Assembly: GCA_003507655.1 (NCBI GenBank)
Contig: DNUZ01000009.1
Coordinates: 1-34,405, forward strand
Direction: 5' to 3'
DNA from: Lachnospiraceae bacterium
Lineage (GTDB): Bacteria; Bacillota; Clostridia; Lachnospirales; Lachnospiraceae
DNA length: 34,405 nucleotides
Position numbers and translations under genes: made by a program. This document shows positions 8,526-17,747 of the stretch, one piece after another; position 1 is the stretch's first letter, and every line of letters starts with the position of its first letter. A model generated the notes under the pieces. The model saw only the letters and a program-made list of their open reading frames with translations. It did no database searches and was not told the DNA's origin.

Positions 8526-9161
8526 CTATGACCAGATTTTTTGTATAACTTCTTTTAATTCCAAAGGCTTTTCGATCCGCGGCACTTCGTCTTCTATTTC
8601 GCCAAAGCCGTACGCTGCGTGGATAAACTTTACTCCCGCTGCCTTACTCGCATCATAATCTCCCTGGATGTCTCCGACATAGACCGCATCCTCTAAATGG
8701 TTTCTCTCTGCCACAAGACGGATATTCTCTCCTTTTGGAACCTCATTCATGCCAAAACACTGTATGTCATCGATGTACTTTCCAAATCCATAATGCTCTA
8801 AAAAGGCTTCGATATAACCACACTGACAGTTACTTACAATTGCTAAAAAATATTCTTTTTTCAGATCGGCAAGCATCTGTTCAATGCCCGGATACAGCTT
8901 CGCTCCCTTTTCCTGTAAATAGGCATTTTCCACTTTACAACAATCTTCTAAAAGCTCGTTCTGTTCCGCTTTCGAAAGCTCCGGGAACAGTACCTCGATC
9001 AGCTCATCCATCGGCTTTCCCATAACACGCATAAAGTCTTCCTTTGTCAGAACCTTATCCGTGATCGTCGATGCTTGGATGGCTTCCTGCCAGGAATGTG
9101 CCACTTCTTCGGACGCATCCCAAAGCGTTCCGTCCATGTCAAAAATGATTCCTCGTTTCAT
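8526..9161 (-). CDS. HAD-family phosphatase (phosphoglycolate phosphatase-like)
   Basis: 211 aa. Motif I is FDMDGTLWDAS (Asp8 nucleophile, Asp10 acid). A helical cap (about 15-80) follows, then motif II LAIVSNCQ, Lys motif III in EVPKGEN and motif IV VYVGDIQGDYDASKAAG. This order is that of C1-cap HAD hydrolases close to phosphoglycolate phosphatase and beta-phosphoglucomutase. The substrate cannot be told from sequence. It begins 15 bases after purD and is followed by a terminator, so it is likely the last gene of the purine operon; a role in clearing a damaged or side-product phosphate is possible but inferred. Its ribosome site is weak (GGGATG). Confidence 0.85.
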   Translation of the reverse strand: MKRGIIFDMDGTLWDASEEVAHSWQEAIQASTITDKVLTKEDFMRVMGKPMDELIEVLFPELSKAEQNELLEDCCKVENAYLQEKGAKLYPGIEQMLADLKKEYFLAIVSNCQCGYIEAFLEHYGFGKYIDDIQCFGMNEVPKGENIRLVAERNHLEDAVYVGDIQGDYDASKAAGVKFIHAAYGFGEIEDEVPRIEKPLELKEVIQKIWS

Positions 9162-9176
9162 ATCCAGATCACATCC

Positions 9177-10448
9177 CTATGCTTCGTCAATTGCCTTTCC
9201 AATGTCATGACGCATATATTTATTGGAAAATTCTACCCATTCCGTTGCTTTATATGCATTTGCGCGTGCTTCTTTTAAGTCTGCACCTTTTGCGGTTACA
9301 CCTAAGACACGTCCGCCGTTGGTTACGATCTTTCCGTCTTTCCATGCAGTTCCGGCATGGAAACAGTAGTATCCTTCTTCTTTTTCAAATCGCTCTAAAC
9401 CGGAGATCTCTTTTCCTTTTTCATAAGATACCGGATAACCGTCAGAAGCTAATACCACACAGACTGCCGCATTATCTTCAAACTGCAGATCGATCTCATC
9501 AAGTCTGCCATCCACACATGCCTCCATCACATCAATGATGTCATTTTTCATGCGAGGCAGTACTACCTGTGCCTCCGGGTCACCAAAACGTGCATTATAT
9601 TCTAACACCTTTGGTCCGTCCTCTGTCAGCATCAGTCCGAAGAAAATAACTCCGACAAATGGCCTTCCCTCTGCCGCCATGGCATCCACGGTTGCCTGAT
9701 AAACATATTTTTTACAAAATTCATCCACTTCTTTGGTATAGAACGGACTTGGTGAAAATGTTCCCATTCCTCCGGTGTTGAGTCCTTTGTCTCCATCCTG
9801 TGCACGCTTGTGATCCTGTGCAGAAGACATGATCTTGATGGTCTTTCCATCCACAAAGGAAAGTACGGAAACCTCACGTCCTGTCATAAACTCCTCAATA
9901 ACCATATGATTTCCGGCATCACCGAATTTCTTATCTAACATGATCTCTTTGACTCCGGCTTTTGCCTCTTCTAAGGTATTGCAGATCAACACTCCTTTTC
10001 CCAGGGCTAATCCGTCTGCCTTTAATACGATCGGCATTTTTGCTGTCTCTAAATAAGCCAGTGCTTTATCCGCATCGTCAAAGTTCTCATATCCTGCTGT
10101 CGGGATATTGTATTTTTTCATCAGGTCTTTTGAAAAAGCCTTGCTGCCTTCTAAGATAGCTGCGTTTTTACGAGGGCCAAAGACTTTTAATCCCTCTGCT
10201 TCAAATACATCTACCACTCCGCCGACTAACGGATCATCCATTCCGATAATGGTAAAGTCAATCTCTTTCTCTTTTGCAAATGCTGCTAATTTTTCAAATT
10301 CCATTGCTCCGATCGGTACACATTCTGCAATCTGACCGATTCCGGCATTGCCCGGAGCACAATATATCTTATCAACTCTTGCGCTTTTTGCACAGGAATA
10401 TGCGATTGCATGTTCACGTCCGCCACTTCCTACGATCAATACCTTCAT
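9177..10448 (-). CDS. purD: Phosphoribosylamine-glycine ligase
   Basis: 423 aa from the ATG at 10448, which has ACAGGAGGAAAC just upstream. This start gives the expected MKVLIVGSGGREHAIAY N-terminus, and an extension of 34 codons would run into purN. PurD joins phosphoribosylamine and glycine using ATP, step 2 of purine synthesis. The ATP-grasp core is visible: KADGLALGKGV, the VIEEFMTGREVS strand, and the ARFGDPEAQ metal-binding segment. It comes 17 bases after purN and is followed by a HAD phosphatase. Confidence 0.97.
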   Translation of the reverse strand: MKVLIVGSGGREHAIAYSCAKSARVDKIYCAPGNAGIGQIAECVPIGAMEFEKLAAFAKEKEIDFTIIGMDDPLVGGVVDVFEAEGLKVFGPRKNAAILEGSKAFSKDLMKKYNIPTAGYENFDDADKALAYLETAKMPIVLKADGLALGKGVLICNTLEEAKAGVKEIMLDKKFGDAGNHMVIEEFMTGREVSVLSFVDGKTIKIMSSAQDHKRAQDGDKGLNTGGMGTFSPSPFYTKEVDEFCKKYVYQATVDAMAAEGRPFVGVIFFGLMLTEDGPKVLEYNARFGDPEAQVVLPRMKNDIIDVMEACVDGRLDEIDLQFEDNAAVCVVLASDGYPVSYEKGKEISGLERFEKEEGYYCFHAGTAWKDGKIVTNGGRVLGVTAKGADLKEARANAYKATEWVEFSNKYMRHDIGKAIDEA

Positions 10449-10465
10449 GTTGTTTCCTCCTGTAT

Positions 10466-11092
10466 CTATTCTTCTACAACTGCTTTTTTGTCTTTTACAG
10501 TTACTTTTCCGTTTGCGATCAAATGGATCGCCCGCGGTAAAATCTCCCATTCTGCCTGTTCCATCACTCGCCGCTGCAGGATTTCCGGTGTGTCTCCGTT
10601 TTGAACCTCTACTGCTTTTTGCAGGATGATCGGGCCGGTATCGGTTCCTTCATCCACAAAATGCACGGTTGCTCCGGTGACTTTGACTCCTCTTGCTAAC
10701 GCACCCTCATGCACCTTTAAACCATAATAACCGGTTCCGCAAAAAGACGGGATCAAAGATGGATGGATATTGATGATACGGTTCTCATATTTTTGTATCA
10801 TTGCAGGCGGGATGACTACTAAAAAGCCCGCGAGTACCACTAAGTCCACCTGATAGCTGTCTAATGTTTTTAAAAATTCCTGATTGAACTGCTCACGGTT
10901 TTCGTAATCTTTCGGAGAAACACAGACTGCCTCAATGCCTGCCTGTTTGGCTCTCTCTAATGCGTAAGCATTTTTATTATTGCTGATGACCACTGCAATC
11001 TCGGTATTGGTGATCACGCCTTCTGCTATTTTATCTATGATCGCCTGAAGATTTGTTCCTCCTCCAGACACCAGTACCGCTATTTTTAGCAT
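10466..11092 (-). CDS. purN: Phosphoribosylglycinamide formyltransferase
   Basis: 208 aa. PurN transfers a formyl group from 10-formyltetrahydrofolate to GAR, step 3 of purine synthesis. Visible motifs are the N-terminal [11 protein letters not shown] phosphate loop, the catalytic [12 protein letters not shown] segment with its Asn and His, and [15 protein letters not shown] with the catalytic Asp. Its start overlaps the end of purM by 7 bases, indicating translational coupling, and AAAAAGGAG precedes the ATG. Confidence 0.97.
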   Translation of the reverse strand: MLKIAVLVSGGGTNLQAIIDKIAEGVITNTEIAVVISNNKNAYALERAKQAGIEAVCVSPKDYENREQFNQEFLKTLDSYQVDLVVLAGFLVVIPPAMIQKYENRIINIHPSLIPSFCGTGYYGLKVHEGALARGVKVTGATVHFVDEGTDTGPIILQKAVEVQNGDTPEILQRRVMEQAEWEILPRAIHLIANGKVTVKDKKAVVEE

Positions 11093-12111
11093 AAAGTAAC
11101 TCCTTTTTCTCCGTCCTCGATTTTTCCTACGACATACGGAGTCTCTCCTGCTGCTTTAACTGCTTCCATGGTCTTATCTACGTCTGCCGGGTCCACTGCT
11201 AAGATCATGCCAAGTCCCATATTGTATGTATTGTACATCATCTGCTCTGCAATCTCTCCTTCTCTTGCAAGCATTTTAAAGATTGCCGGAATTTCGTAGC
11301 TGTCCTTTTCTACAACTGCACGCTTTCCTTCCGGTAACATTCTTGGAATATTCTCATAAAAACCGCCACCAGTGATATGGCTGCATGCTTTGATGCGCAC
11401 GCCTGCATCCTTGATGCTGCGAAGTGCTTTGACATAAATTTTTGTCGGAGCGATCAATGCTTCACCAAGCGTCGTTCCTAACTCCTCATGATAGGTATCT
11501 AAGGTCTTTTTATCCATGGAGAACACCTTGCGTACCAGTGAAAATCCATTGGAGTGTACACCGGAGGATGCCATTCCGATCAATACATCACCCGCTTTGA
11601 CATCTTTACCTGTAATAATATCTTTTTCATCTACGATTCCTACTGCAAATCCTGCTAAATCATACTCATCTTCCGGATAAAAGCCAGGCATCTCCGCGGT
11701 CTCGCCACCGATCAATGCCGCATTTGACTGCTTGCATCCTTCTGCCACACCGCTTACGATCGATGCGATCTTTTCCGGATAATTCTTTCCACATGCAATA
11801 TAATCAAGGAAAAACAGTGGTTCACCACCGGCACATGCGATGTCATTGACACACATTGCCACACAGTCAATTCCTACACTGTCATGCTTGTCCATGATAA
11901 ACGCCAGCTTTAATTTTGTTCCAACTCCATCTGTCCCTGATACTAAAGTTGGTTTTTCCATATTTTTAAATGCTTCCATTGAAAACGCACCGGAGAAACC
12001 GCCAAGATTTGTCAACACTTCTTTTCTCATGGTCTCCTGCACATGTTTTTTCATCAATTCCACTGATCTGTAACCTGCTTCAATATCTACACCGGCATTC
12101 TTGTAATCCAT
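11086..12111 (-). CDS. purM: Phosphoribosylformylglycinamidine cyclo-ligase (AIR synthetase)
   Basis: 341 aa from the ATG at 12111, preceded by TTCAGGAGG; 35 upstream in-frame codons are excluded because they overlap the promoter and lack family similarity. PurM closes the imidazole ring using ATP, step 5 of purine synthesis. It shows [12 protein letters not shown] at the start, GTDGVGTKL (glycine-rich substrate site), [11 protein letters not shown] and the late [10 protein letters not shown]. It is the first gene of purM-purN-purD-HAD. A candidate promoter overlaps the preceding terminator at 12190-12218. Confidence 0.97.
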   Translation of the reverse strand: MDYKNAGVDIEAGYRSVELMKKHVQETMRKEVLTNLGGFSGAFSMEAFKNMEKPTLVSGTDGVGTKLKLAFIMDKHDSVGIDCVAMCVNDIACAGGEPLFFLDYIACGKNYPEKIASIVSGVAEGCKQSNAALIGGETAEMPGFYPEDEYDLAGFAVGIVDEKDIITGKDVKAGDVLIGMASSGVHSNGFSLVRKVFSMDKKTLDTYHEELGTTLGEALIAPTKIYVKALRSIKDAGVRIKACSHITGGGFYENIPRMLPEGKRAVVEKDSYEIPAIFKMLAREGEIAEQMMYNTYNMGLGMILAVDPADVDKTMEAVKAAGETPYVVGKIEDGEKGVTLC

Positions 12112-12189
12112 CTTTTTTCCTCCTGAATATCCTGATTCTGTATCACTGTATCTTCCGCACGATCGCGGTTTTATGTCACTGTCCTTATT

Positions 12190-12218
12190 GTACAAAAAAA
12201 ACGCTAAAAAAGCCAATA
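12190..12218 (-). promoter_or_regulatory. Candidate purM operon promoter
   Basis: Minus strand: a TTGGCT -35-like hexamer lies in the terminator arm, then an 18-base T-rich spacer, then TACAAT as the -10. It lies about 80 bases before purM. The match is moderate, and the overlap with a terminator makes it uncertain. I see no purine riboswitch core in the leader. Confidence 0.35.
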
Positions 12219-12245
12219 GTATTTTATTATTGGTTTTATTAGCGT
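12194..12245 (-). terminator. Terminator after the coiled-coil protein gene
   Basis: A nearly perfect 18-bp stem (12201-12218 with 12228-12245) has a 9-base loop and is followed on the minus strand by eight T residues (12194-12201). It separates the 12310-12903 gene from purM. Confidence 0.88.
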
Positions 12246-12309
12246 GGCTAATTAATCTATGTGGTAAGTTTTGTTTTTCTTATAAAATATTGTAAGAAAT
12301 TTTTCCCGG

Positions 12310-12903
12310 TTATCCTTCTATCCCCTCTGTTGCTGAAGAAACGACATCGGATACCTCCATGATCTCCGGTGTGCCACCACCGTATTCTGCATCGTTTGCC
12401 ACTTCATCCGGGTCCGGATTTTCTTCTTTTTTTTCATCATCCCAAAGTGAATCATACTCTTCTTTCTTCTTATTTTCGTTCAGCACTGCCATATTCTTTG
12501 CTGCCATATACAGTTCCATGCTGTATTCCATCAGTTTTTTCTCATCGGAGGCTGGTACTTTTGCACCCTTCATGATCCTTCGTGCCACTTCCATGATCTT
12601 TATCATATCCTCTGAATATTCTTCCATGGCCTCGCCCTGCTGCTTAGAAACCTCTGCATTAAATAGTGCTGTATGCTGTGCCATGATCTGTTCCATGGTC
12701 TTGCTGTACTCTTCATATTTTTCTGAAACAGCACGATATGACAGGTCTAAGGTTACCGCCTCTTTGGCAAATGCTTCTTTTCCATTTGGTGTTGCCTTTA
12801 TTTTTTCATCTAATGCTTTTTTCTGTTTTGCTAAAGACTTTTTCTCTTCCCAAAATTCACGCAGTGGTGCGGAATAAGTCTTTCTTGCTTCACCGATCTT
12901 CAT
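12310..12903 (-). CDS. Acidic coiled-coil protein of unknown function
   Basis: 197 aa from the ATG at 12903 (AAGGATG upstream); the longer open frame covers the asnS terminator and is not coding. It is almost wholly helical and charged: a Lys/Glu-rich N-terminal half (FWEEKKSLAKQKKALDEK), then heptad-like stretches, and an acidic Pro/Asp linker (KKEENPDPDEVANDAEYGG) before a short C-terminal tail. It has no signal peptide or membrane segment. I do not recognise a family. The size and helical content resemble small structural or flagellum-associated proteins. Upstream is a weak sigma-D-like site (12995-13022), so it may be expressed with motility genes, but this is uncertain. Confidence 0.8.
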   Translation of the reverse strand: MKIGEARKTYSAPLREFWEEKKSLAKQKKALDEKIKATPNGKEAFAKEAVTLDLSYRAVSEKYEEYSKTMEQIMAQHTALFNAEVSKQQGEAMEEYSEDMIKIMEVARRIMKGAKVPASDEKKLMEYSMELYMAAKNMAVLNENKKKEEYDSLWDDEKKEENPDPDEVANDAEYGGGTPEIMEVSDVVSSATEGIEG

Positions 12904-12994
12904 ATGATCACATCCTTGTCTGTGTTTTTGAACTGCCGTGTTCTTTGTAATATTTTTTATGATATGCTTTCTCATGTTTCTATCTATATCATAT

Positions 12995-13022
12995 GTATCG
13001 ACCGGATGCAGGAATTTGATTA
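12995..13022 (-). promoter_or_regulatory. Weak sigma-D-like promoter candidate
   Basis: Minus strand TAAT (13019-13022), 16 bases, GTCGATAC (12995-13002), compared with TAAA-N15-GCCGATAA/T. The -10 matches 6 of 8, but the -35 and spacing are imperfect. It is about 95 bases upstream of the coiled-coil gene's start. Confidence 0.25.
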
Positions 13023-13024
13023 TA

Positions 13025-13069
13025 TGAAAAACCAAAAAGAAGATACCTGCCCTGCAGCAGATATCTTCT
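13025..13069 (-). terminator. Terminator after asnS
   Basis: Minus strand stem AGAAGATA-CTGC/GCAG-TATCTTCT (13038-13069), with a single unpaired base on each side and a short loop, is followed by TTTTTGGTTTTT. It lies 25 bases past the asnS stop. Confidence 0.85.
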
Positions 13070-13093
13070 CCTAAAGATCCTATTTCTATTTTT

Positions 13094-14485
13094 TTACAAC
13101 TCACAATTATTAACAGTTCTTGGGAACGGAATGACGTCACGGATATTACCCATTCCGGTCAGGTACATGACACAACGTTCAAATCCAAGGCCGAATCCTG
13201 CATGACGGGTGCTTCCGTATTTACGCAGATCTAAATAGAATCCGTAGTCTTCTTCGTTTAAACCAAGCTCTTTGATCCGTGCAAGCAGTTTGTCGTAATC
13301 ATCTTCTCTCTGGCTTCCACCGATGATCTCACCAATGCCAGGTACTAAGCAGTCCATTGCTGCCACTGTCTTGCCATCCTCGTTTAACTTCATATAGAAT
13401 GCTTTGATCTCCTTCGGATAATCGGTTACAAAGACCGGACGTTTGAACACTTCCTCTGTCAGATAACGCTCATGCTCTGTCTGTAAGTCACAGCCCCAGG
13501 ATACCTTATATTCAAATTTGTCGTTGTTCTTCTCTAAGATCTCGATCGCCTCTGTATAGGTCACATGTCCAAAATCAGAATTTAACACATGGTTCAGGCG
13601 GTCTAACAGTCCCTTATCCACAAAACTGTTGAAGAAATTCATCTCTTCCGGTGCATGCTCTAACACATAACGGATCACATATTTTAACATGCTCTCTGCT
13701 AAGATCATATCATCCTTTAAATCTGCAAATGCGATCTCCGGCTCGATCATCCAGAACTCTGCTGCATGACGGGTTGTGTTGGAGTTCTCTGCACGGAAGG
13801 TCGGTCCGAATGTATAGATGTTTTTAAATGCCATCGCATACGTCTCACCGTTCAACTGTCCGCTTACCGTCAAATTGGTCGGCTTATTAAAGAAATCCTT
13901 TGTATAATCTACGGTACCGTCCTCGTTTGTCGGCACATTGTCTAAATCCAATGTGGTAACTTTAAACATCTCGCCTGCACCTTCACAGTCACTTCCCGTG
14001 ATCAATGGAGTGTGAACATATACAAAGTCTCTCTCCTGGAAAAACTTATGGATCGCATATGCGGTTAAAGAACGTACACGGAAAACTGCCTCAAACGTAT
14101 TGGTTCTTGCTCGCAGATGAGAAATTGTTCTTAAATACTCAAAACTGTGGCGTTTTTTCTGCAGTGGGTAATCCGGTGAAGACTGACCTTCAATGGCAAC
14201 CTCCTCTGCCTGGATCTCAAATGGCTGTTTTGCCTGTGGGGTTGCTACTAATTTTCCGGTAACGATGATTGCCGCACCGACATTTAATTTTTCTACCTCT
14301 GCAAAATTTTCTAAGCCATCTGCATATACGATCTGTAATGGCTCAAAAAAAGTTCCGTCATTTACAACAATAAACCCAAAATTCTTAGAACTTCGGATGC
14401 TTCGCACCCAGCCGCCGATCGTCACTGTCTTATCCAGATATTCTTCCTGGTTCCGATATAATTCGCGTATATTTACCAATTCCAT
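13094..14485 (-). CDS. asnS: Asparaginyl-tRNA synthetase
   Basis: 463 aa, the normal length. It charges tRNA-Asn with asparagine. An N-terminal OB-fold anticodon domain (about 15-100) precedes a class II catalytic core with motif 2 [16 protein letters not shown] (230-245) and motif 3 GFGLGFER (near 430), followed by the [13 protein letters not shown]-terminus. The EYLR and EGAGEMF segments distinguish it from LysS. It begins 23 bases after the lipoprotein gene and shares its transcript. No T-box leader is visible. AGAGGGAT is the ribosome site. Confidence 0.98.
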   Translation of the reverse strand: MELVNIRELYRNQEEYLDKTVTIGGWVRSIRSSKNFGFIVVNDGTFFEPLQIVYADGLENFAEVEKLNVGAAIIVTGKLVATPQAKQPFEIQAEEVAIEGQSSPDYPLQKKRHSFEYLRTISHLRARTNTFEAVFRVRSLTAYAIHKFFQERDFVYVHTPLITGSDCEGAGEMFKVTTLDLDNVPTNEDGTVDYTKDFFNKPTNLTVSGQLNGETYAMAFKNIYTFGPTFRAENSNTTRHAAEFWMIEPEIAFADLKDDMILAESMLKYVIRYVLEHAPEEMNFFNSFVDKGLLDRLNHVLNSDFGHVTYTEAIEILEKNNDKFEYKVSWGCDLQTEHERYLTEEVFKRPVFVTDYPKEIKAFYMKLNEDGKTVAAMDCLVPGIGEIIGGSQREDDYDKLLARIKELGLNEEDYGFYLDLRKYGSTRHAGFGLGFERCVMYLTGMGNIRDVIPFPRTVNNCEL

Positions 14486-14508
14486 CTCTAATCCCTCTGT
14501 TCTATTTC

Positions 14509-15711
14509 TTACTTTCCTGTCGTTGTATCAATGGTATCCTTTACTTCTGCATTTTCAGAAGTATTGTCTGTATTACCTGTATCTTCACTTCCATCAGACT
14601 GTGTCTGTTCTGTAGTGTCCTCGGAAGTAGTCTCTACATATTTTACTTTTGCCTGTTTGATCAATTTATCTTTGGCTTCCTGCTCAATATACATACGTTT
14701 TACCATAGTTTCCGGATAGACGTCAAACAGATCATCCTTTTTATCAAATTTCAGGGTGCCCATCATCTTGTCTACGAATTTGTCATAATCCTCACCGCTG
14801 GCTTTGATCCCTTCTTTTGCAGCAACTGCTTCCCATACTAAATCGCTCTTGATATAGTCCGGCATCAGTTCTTTAATCTGCTTGTTAAAATCATCCTCTG
14901 ACATTCCATAGGTGTTCTGTAAGAAATCTGCAAATTCCTGATCCTGATATTTTGCCATTCCTTTATAATAGCTCTTTAATTCTTTGGTACGCTCTTTGGT
15001 CAGAGAATCCGGAATATCACTGATCTTACTGATCTCTTTTAACTTATCCGTTAAAGCATCTCCTACTGCTGAATTGTTATTGTTCTCTAAAGAATCGGAT
15101 ACATATTTCTTTAACTCTTCAACTGTAGATACTCCGTAATAATCGTTGTAATTGTCTTTGACATATTCATCGGTCAATGTATCATAAGTCGGATAACTCT
15201 CATCCTGAATGGAGTTGATCGTTACTTTAAAGACAACATCTTTTCCTGCTAAGTCCTCACTGCCGTAATCTTCCGGGAATGTCAGGTTCAGATCTACGGT
15301 TTCACCGACTTTTTTACCGATCAGACCGGACTCAAATCCGTCAATAAATGTACCGGAACCGATCTTTAAATTGTAACCTTTTGCGGAACCGCCGTCAAAA
15401 GCCTCTCCGTCTTTGGTTCCTTCATAATCAATATTTGCAACATCACCATCTGCAACGGTGTCTTTTTCCTTATTTTCCGTATAGATCGGGGCAGTTAAGA
15501 AATAATTCTCAATGGTCTCCTGTACACTGTTATCAGAGATTTCATAGCTCTTATCTACTTCCACTTCAATATTCTTATAATCCCCAAGTTTTACCAGTTT
15601 TTCTGCACTGTCCGCATTTCCTGTACTTGTACTGCTTTTGCTGCTACCACATCCGGATAAAGCCGCCACTGTAGAAATGCACAGAAAAAGTGCTATCATT
15701 TTTTTTCTCAT
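14509..15711 (-). CDS. Lipoprotein peptidyl-prolyl isomerase, trigger factor-like
   Basis: 400 aa. A lipoprotein signal ends in LSGC with Cys21. Residues about 86-168 form an FKBP-type PPIase domain ([21 protein letters not shown], then [18 protein letters not shown]). Residues about 171-360 look like the C-terminal helical chaperone arm of trigger factor, including a YEXK-rich helix pair. The N-terminal ribosome-binding domain of trigger factor is absent and replaced by the signal. A Ser/Thr/Asp-rich tail (about 362-400) follows. It is therefore likely a membrane-anchored folding catalyst on the cell surface, a role similar to PrsA. It is the first gene of a unit with asnS, 23 bases apart. 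An upstream promoter candidate lies at 15757-15785. Confidence 0.88.
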   Translation of the reverse strand: MRKKMIALFLCISTVAALSGCGSSKSSTSTGNADSAEKLVKLGDYKNIEVEVDKSYEISDNSVQETIENYFLTAPIYTENKEKDTVADGDVANIDYEGTKDGEAFDGGSAKGYNLKIGSGTFIDGFESGLIGKKVGETVDLNLTFPEDYGSEDLAGKDVVFKVTINSIQDESYPTYDTLTDEYVKDNYNDYYGVSTVEELKKYVSDSLENNNNSAVGDALTDKLKEISKISDIPDSLTKERTKELKSYYKGMAKYQDQEFADFLQNTYGMSEDDFNKQIKELMPDYIKSDLVWEAVAAKEGIKASGEDYDKFVDKMMGTLKFDKKDDLFDVYPETMVKRMYIEQEAKDKLIKQAKVKYVETTSEDTTEQTQSDGSEDTGNTDNTSENAEVKDTIDTTTGK

Positions 15712-15756
15712 AGTCTCTACCTTTCCTTACGATATTTTAGAACTTCACAAGTATTT

Positions 15757-15785
15757 ACGATACCACACTTTGTGGGGATTGAAAA
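15757..15785 (-). promoter_or_regulatory. Candidate promoter of the lipoprotein-asnS unit, with a small inverted repeat
   Basis: Minus strand TTTTCA (15780-15785), 17 bases, TATCGT (15757-15762) with TG one base before the -10, an extended -10 form. The inverted repeat CCACA-CTT-TGTGG (15763-15775) sits in the spacer and could be an operator. Matches are 4 of 6 each. Confidence 0.4.
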
Positions 15786-15820
15786 GATTCTTTCCGATAA
15801 ATTAATAAAGATTTCACATA

Positions 15821-15849
15821 TTGCTTTTTCTATAAATCAATGATACAAT
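15821..15849 (+). promoter_or_regulatory. Sigma-A promoter of the plus-strand membrane protein
   Basis: TTGCTT (15821-15826), 17 bases, TACAAT (15844-15849). The nearest ATG (15848) overlaps the -10 and so cannot be the start, which supports the GTG at 15884. Confidence 0.7.
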
Positions 15850-15883
15850 GAAAATCAAGTCTGATGATAAGGAGGTCTATATC

Positions 15884-16318
15884 GTGAGCCCATTAACAGT
15901 TGTACTAATTGTTATCGCCGTGGCTATGTTAGCTGCCGTCATCGCACTGTATTTCGTAGGAAAGAAAGCACAGAAGAGACAGGAAGAGCAGAATGAACAG
16001 TTAGCCGCTACTGCACAGACAGTATCAATGTTGATCATAGACAAGAAAAAGATGAGATTGAAGGATTCCGGTCTTCCGGCAGTTGTCATTGAACAGTCTC
16101 CAAAAATGCTTCGTCGTTCCAAACTGCCTATCGTAAAGGCAAAAATTGGTCCAAAAGTTATGACATTGATCTGTGATGCTTCTATCTATGACAGTATTCC
16201 TGTGAAAAAAGAAGTCAAAGCAGTGGTCAGTGGTCTTTATATTACCGAGGTAAAAGGACTCCGCGGTCCAATCGAAAATAAAGATGAGAAGAAGAAAAAG
16301 AAATTCTTCAAAAAATAG
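15884..16318 (+). CDS. Single-pass membrane protein of unknown function
   Basis: 144 aa from a GTG at 15884. AAGGAGG lies 8 bases upstream, and the in-frame ATG at 15848 sits inside the -10 of the promoter. One membrane helix at about residues 3-26 is followed by a basic juxtamembrane stretch (GKKAQKRQEEQNEQ), an extended soluble domain of mixed strands and a very basic C-terminus (EKKKKKFFKK). With few N-terminal charges the tail is probably cytoplasmic. I do not recognise the family. It is a lone plus-strand gene, divergent from the lipoprotein-asnS unit, and shares a bidirectional terminator with galU. Confidence 0.8.
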   Translation: MSPLTVVLIVIAVAMLAAVIALYFVGKKAQKRQEEQNEQLAATAQTVSMLIIDKKKMRLKDSGLPAVVIEQSPKMLRRSKLPIVKAKIGPKVMTLICDASIYDSIPVKKEVKAVVSGLYITEVKGLRGPIENKDEKKKKKFFKK

Positions 16319-16326
16319 GACATGCT

Positions 16327-16382
16327 AAAAAGGAGCTACCACACCAGCTGATTGAAATCAGCAGTGTGGTAGCTCCTTTTTT
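16327..16382. terminator. Bidirectional terminator
   Basis: A 17-bp perfect stem AAAAGGAGCTACCACAC/GTGTGGTAGCTCCTTTT (16328-16344 with 16364-16380) is extended by GCTGAT/ATCAGC around a TGAA loop. A run of As flanks the left side and Ts the right, so it can stop both the plus-strand gene and galU. Confidence 0.93.
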
Positions 16383-16394
16383 ATCTGTTTCTCT

Positions 16395-17285
16395 TTACTC
16401 GTAATCTAACATTGCATCCATATTTCCATGAAGCTGGTCTAAATACTCTTTCAGTTCTCCGGAAACTTCCGGATTACGAAGTGCAAATTCAATATTTGCC
16501 TGTAAGAATCCGATCTTGCTGCCCACATCATAGCGGTGTCCCTTGAAGTCATATGCATAGACTTCCTGCTGTTTTGCAAGACGTTTTAATGCATCGGTAA
16601 GCTGGATCTCGCCACCTTTTCCTGCTCCCTGTGTCTCTAATAATGGGAATATCTCCGGTGTGATGATATAACGTCCTAATACGGCAACATGGGAAGGTGC
16701 ATGTTCAGGGTCCGGTTTTTCTACCATATCATGTACGCGGTACATACGATCTGAAACCCGCTCTCCATCAATAATTCCATATTTATTTACAACTTCTTCC
16801 GATACCGTCTGAACGCCTAAAATACTCGACTGACATTCCTCAAACTGCTCGATCATCTGACCTAAGCATGGTGTTTTCGATACTACGATATCATCGCCGA
16901 GTAATACGGCAAACGGTTCATCTCCAATAAACTGTTTTGCTACTAATACGGCATGTCCAAGTCCTCTTGGCTGTTTCTGGCGGATATAATGTACATTTGC
17001 CATATCTGCGATCTCGCGTACCATTTTTAAATAGTCTGTCTTTCCGGTCTTTTCTAATTCCATCTCTAACTCGATAGAGCGGTCAAAATGGTTCTCAATG
17101 GTCTGCTTGCCTCTTCCTGAGATAATGATAATATCTTCAATCCCGGATGCTACTGCCTCTTCAATAATATACTGGATGGTCGGCTTATCCACGATGGGAA
17201 GCATCTCTTTTGGCTGTGCCTTGGTTGCCGGCAAAAAACGTGTTCCTAATCCTGCTGCCGGTATAATCGCTTTGCGTACTTTCAT
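16395..17285 (-). CDS. galU: UTP-glucose-1-phosphate uridylyltransferase
   Basis: 296 aa. It makes UDP-glucose, feeding glycans, glycolipids and galactose metabolism. The nucleotide-binding signature GLGTRFLPATKAQPKEMLPI is near residue 12, followed by a VLLGDD sugar-nucleotide metal site and the late QLTDAL and GHRYDVGSKIG strands. CATAGGAGG is the ribosome site. It is the last gene of murI-DUF1934-galU; the spacing to the preceding gene is 11 bases. Confidence 0.96.
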   Translation of the reverse strand: MKVRKAIIPAAGLGTRFLPATKAQPKEMLPIVDKPTIQYIIEEAVASGIEDIIIISGRGKQTIENHFDRSIELEMELEKTGKTDYLKMVREIADMANVHYIRQKQPRGLGHAVLVAKQFIGDEPFAVLLGDDIVVSKTPCLGQMIEQFEECQSSILGVQTVSEEVVNKYGIIDGERVSDRMYRVHDMVEKPDPEHAPSHVAVLGRYIITPEIFPLLETQGAGKGGEIQLTDALKRLAKQQEVYAYDFKGHRYDVGSKIGFLQANIEFALRNPEVSGELKEYLDQLHGNMDAMLDYE

Positions 17286-17296
17286 ATCTGTTCCTC

Positions 17297-17746
17297 CTAT
17301 GCCTGTAGTTTAAAATCCCTTGCATCTTTCGATTTAATATTCATCTGTATCCGGCAATCTGCTAAATGCTCATAATTGGCTTCTAACGCGTATGCCACGT
17401 TTACGTTAATATTCTCTTCTGACTCCTCTACCTGTATTTTTTCCGCATCAATGCCGATAAACAGGTTTCCAAACGGCGTATTGTAATAAGTGATATTTTT
17501 CTTATTTTCTTCAAACACCATATGGACATTCGTCACACCTTTTTTCGTGACATCCAAAGAATCCTCGGTCAGCTTGATGATATTTTTCGTGCTTCCCTCA
17601 AATCCCTCCATGACTTCATCATAGATGATATAGTGCTTTCCGTTTTTCTTATAATAACTTCCGGCTGTTACGATCTCGACCGGCTCTGTTTCTGTCTCCT
17701 GTGCGAACTGTAATCCGCTGATGGTTACAATTACGTCTTTTGTCAT
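17297..17746 (-). CDS. DUF1934 (YwiB-type) protein
   Basis: 149 aa, all-beta, lipocalin-like family DUF1934. It shows TKDVIVTISGLQF at the start, the YYKKNGKHYIIYDE strand pair, FEGSTKNIIKL and the C-terminal HLADCRIQMNIKSK. Proteins of this family are small cytoplasmic barrels with no firmly known role. It begins 1 base after the murI stop and is followed by galU, which suggests cell-envelope linkage but no direct evidence. The ribosome site is AGGAG. Confidence 0.8.
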   Translation of the reverse strand: MTKDVIVTISGLQFAQETETEPVEIVTAGSYYKKNGKHYIIYDEVMEGFEGSTKNIIKLTEDSLDVTKKGVTNVHMVFEENKKNITYYNTPFGNLFIGIDAEKIQVEESEENINVNVAYALEANYEHLADCRIQMNIKSKDARDFKLQA

Positions 17747-17747
17747 A

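Noticed and set aside
12112..12200. A purine riboswitch before purM
   Set aside because: No aptamer core or paired P1 could be found in the 80-base leader.
12359..12877. A 172-aa open frame on the plus strand, Ser/Phe-rich
   Set aside because: It lies wholly opposite the coiled-coil gene, with no ribosome site, and its odd composition is the mirror of a Glu/Lys-rich gene.
12904..13140. An N-terminal extension of the coiled-coil protein
   Set aside because: It runs through the asnS terminator, and the internal ATG at 12903 has the only plausible ribosome site.
14486..14508. A T-box leader for asnS
   Set aside because: Only 23 bases separate asnS from the upstream gene, too short for a T-box.
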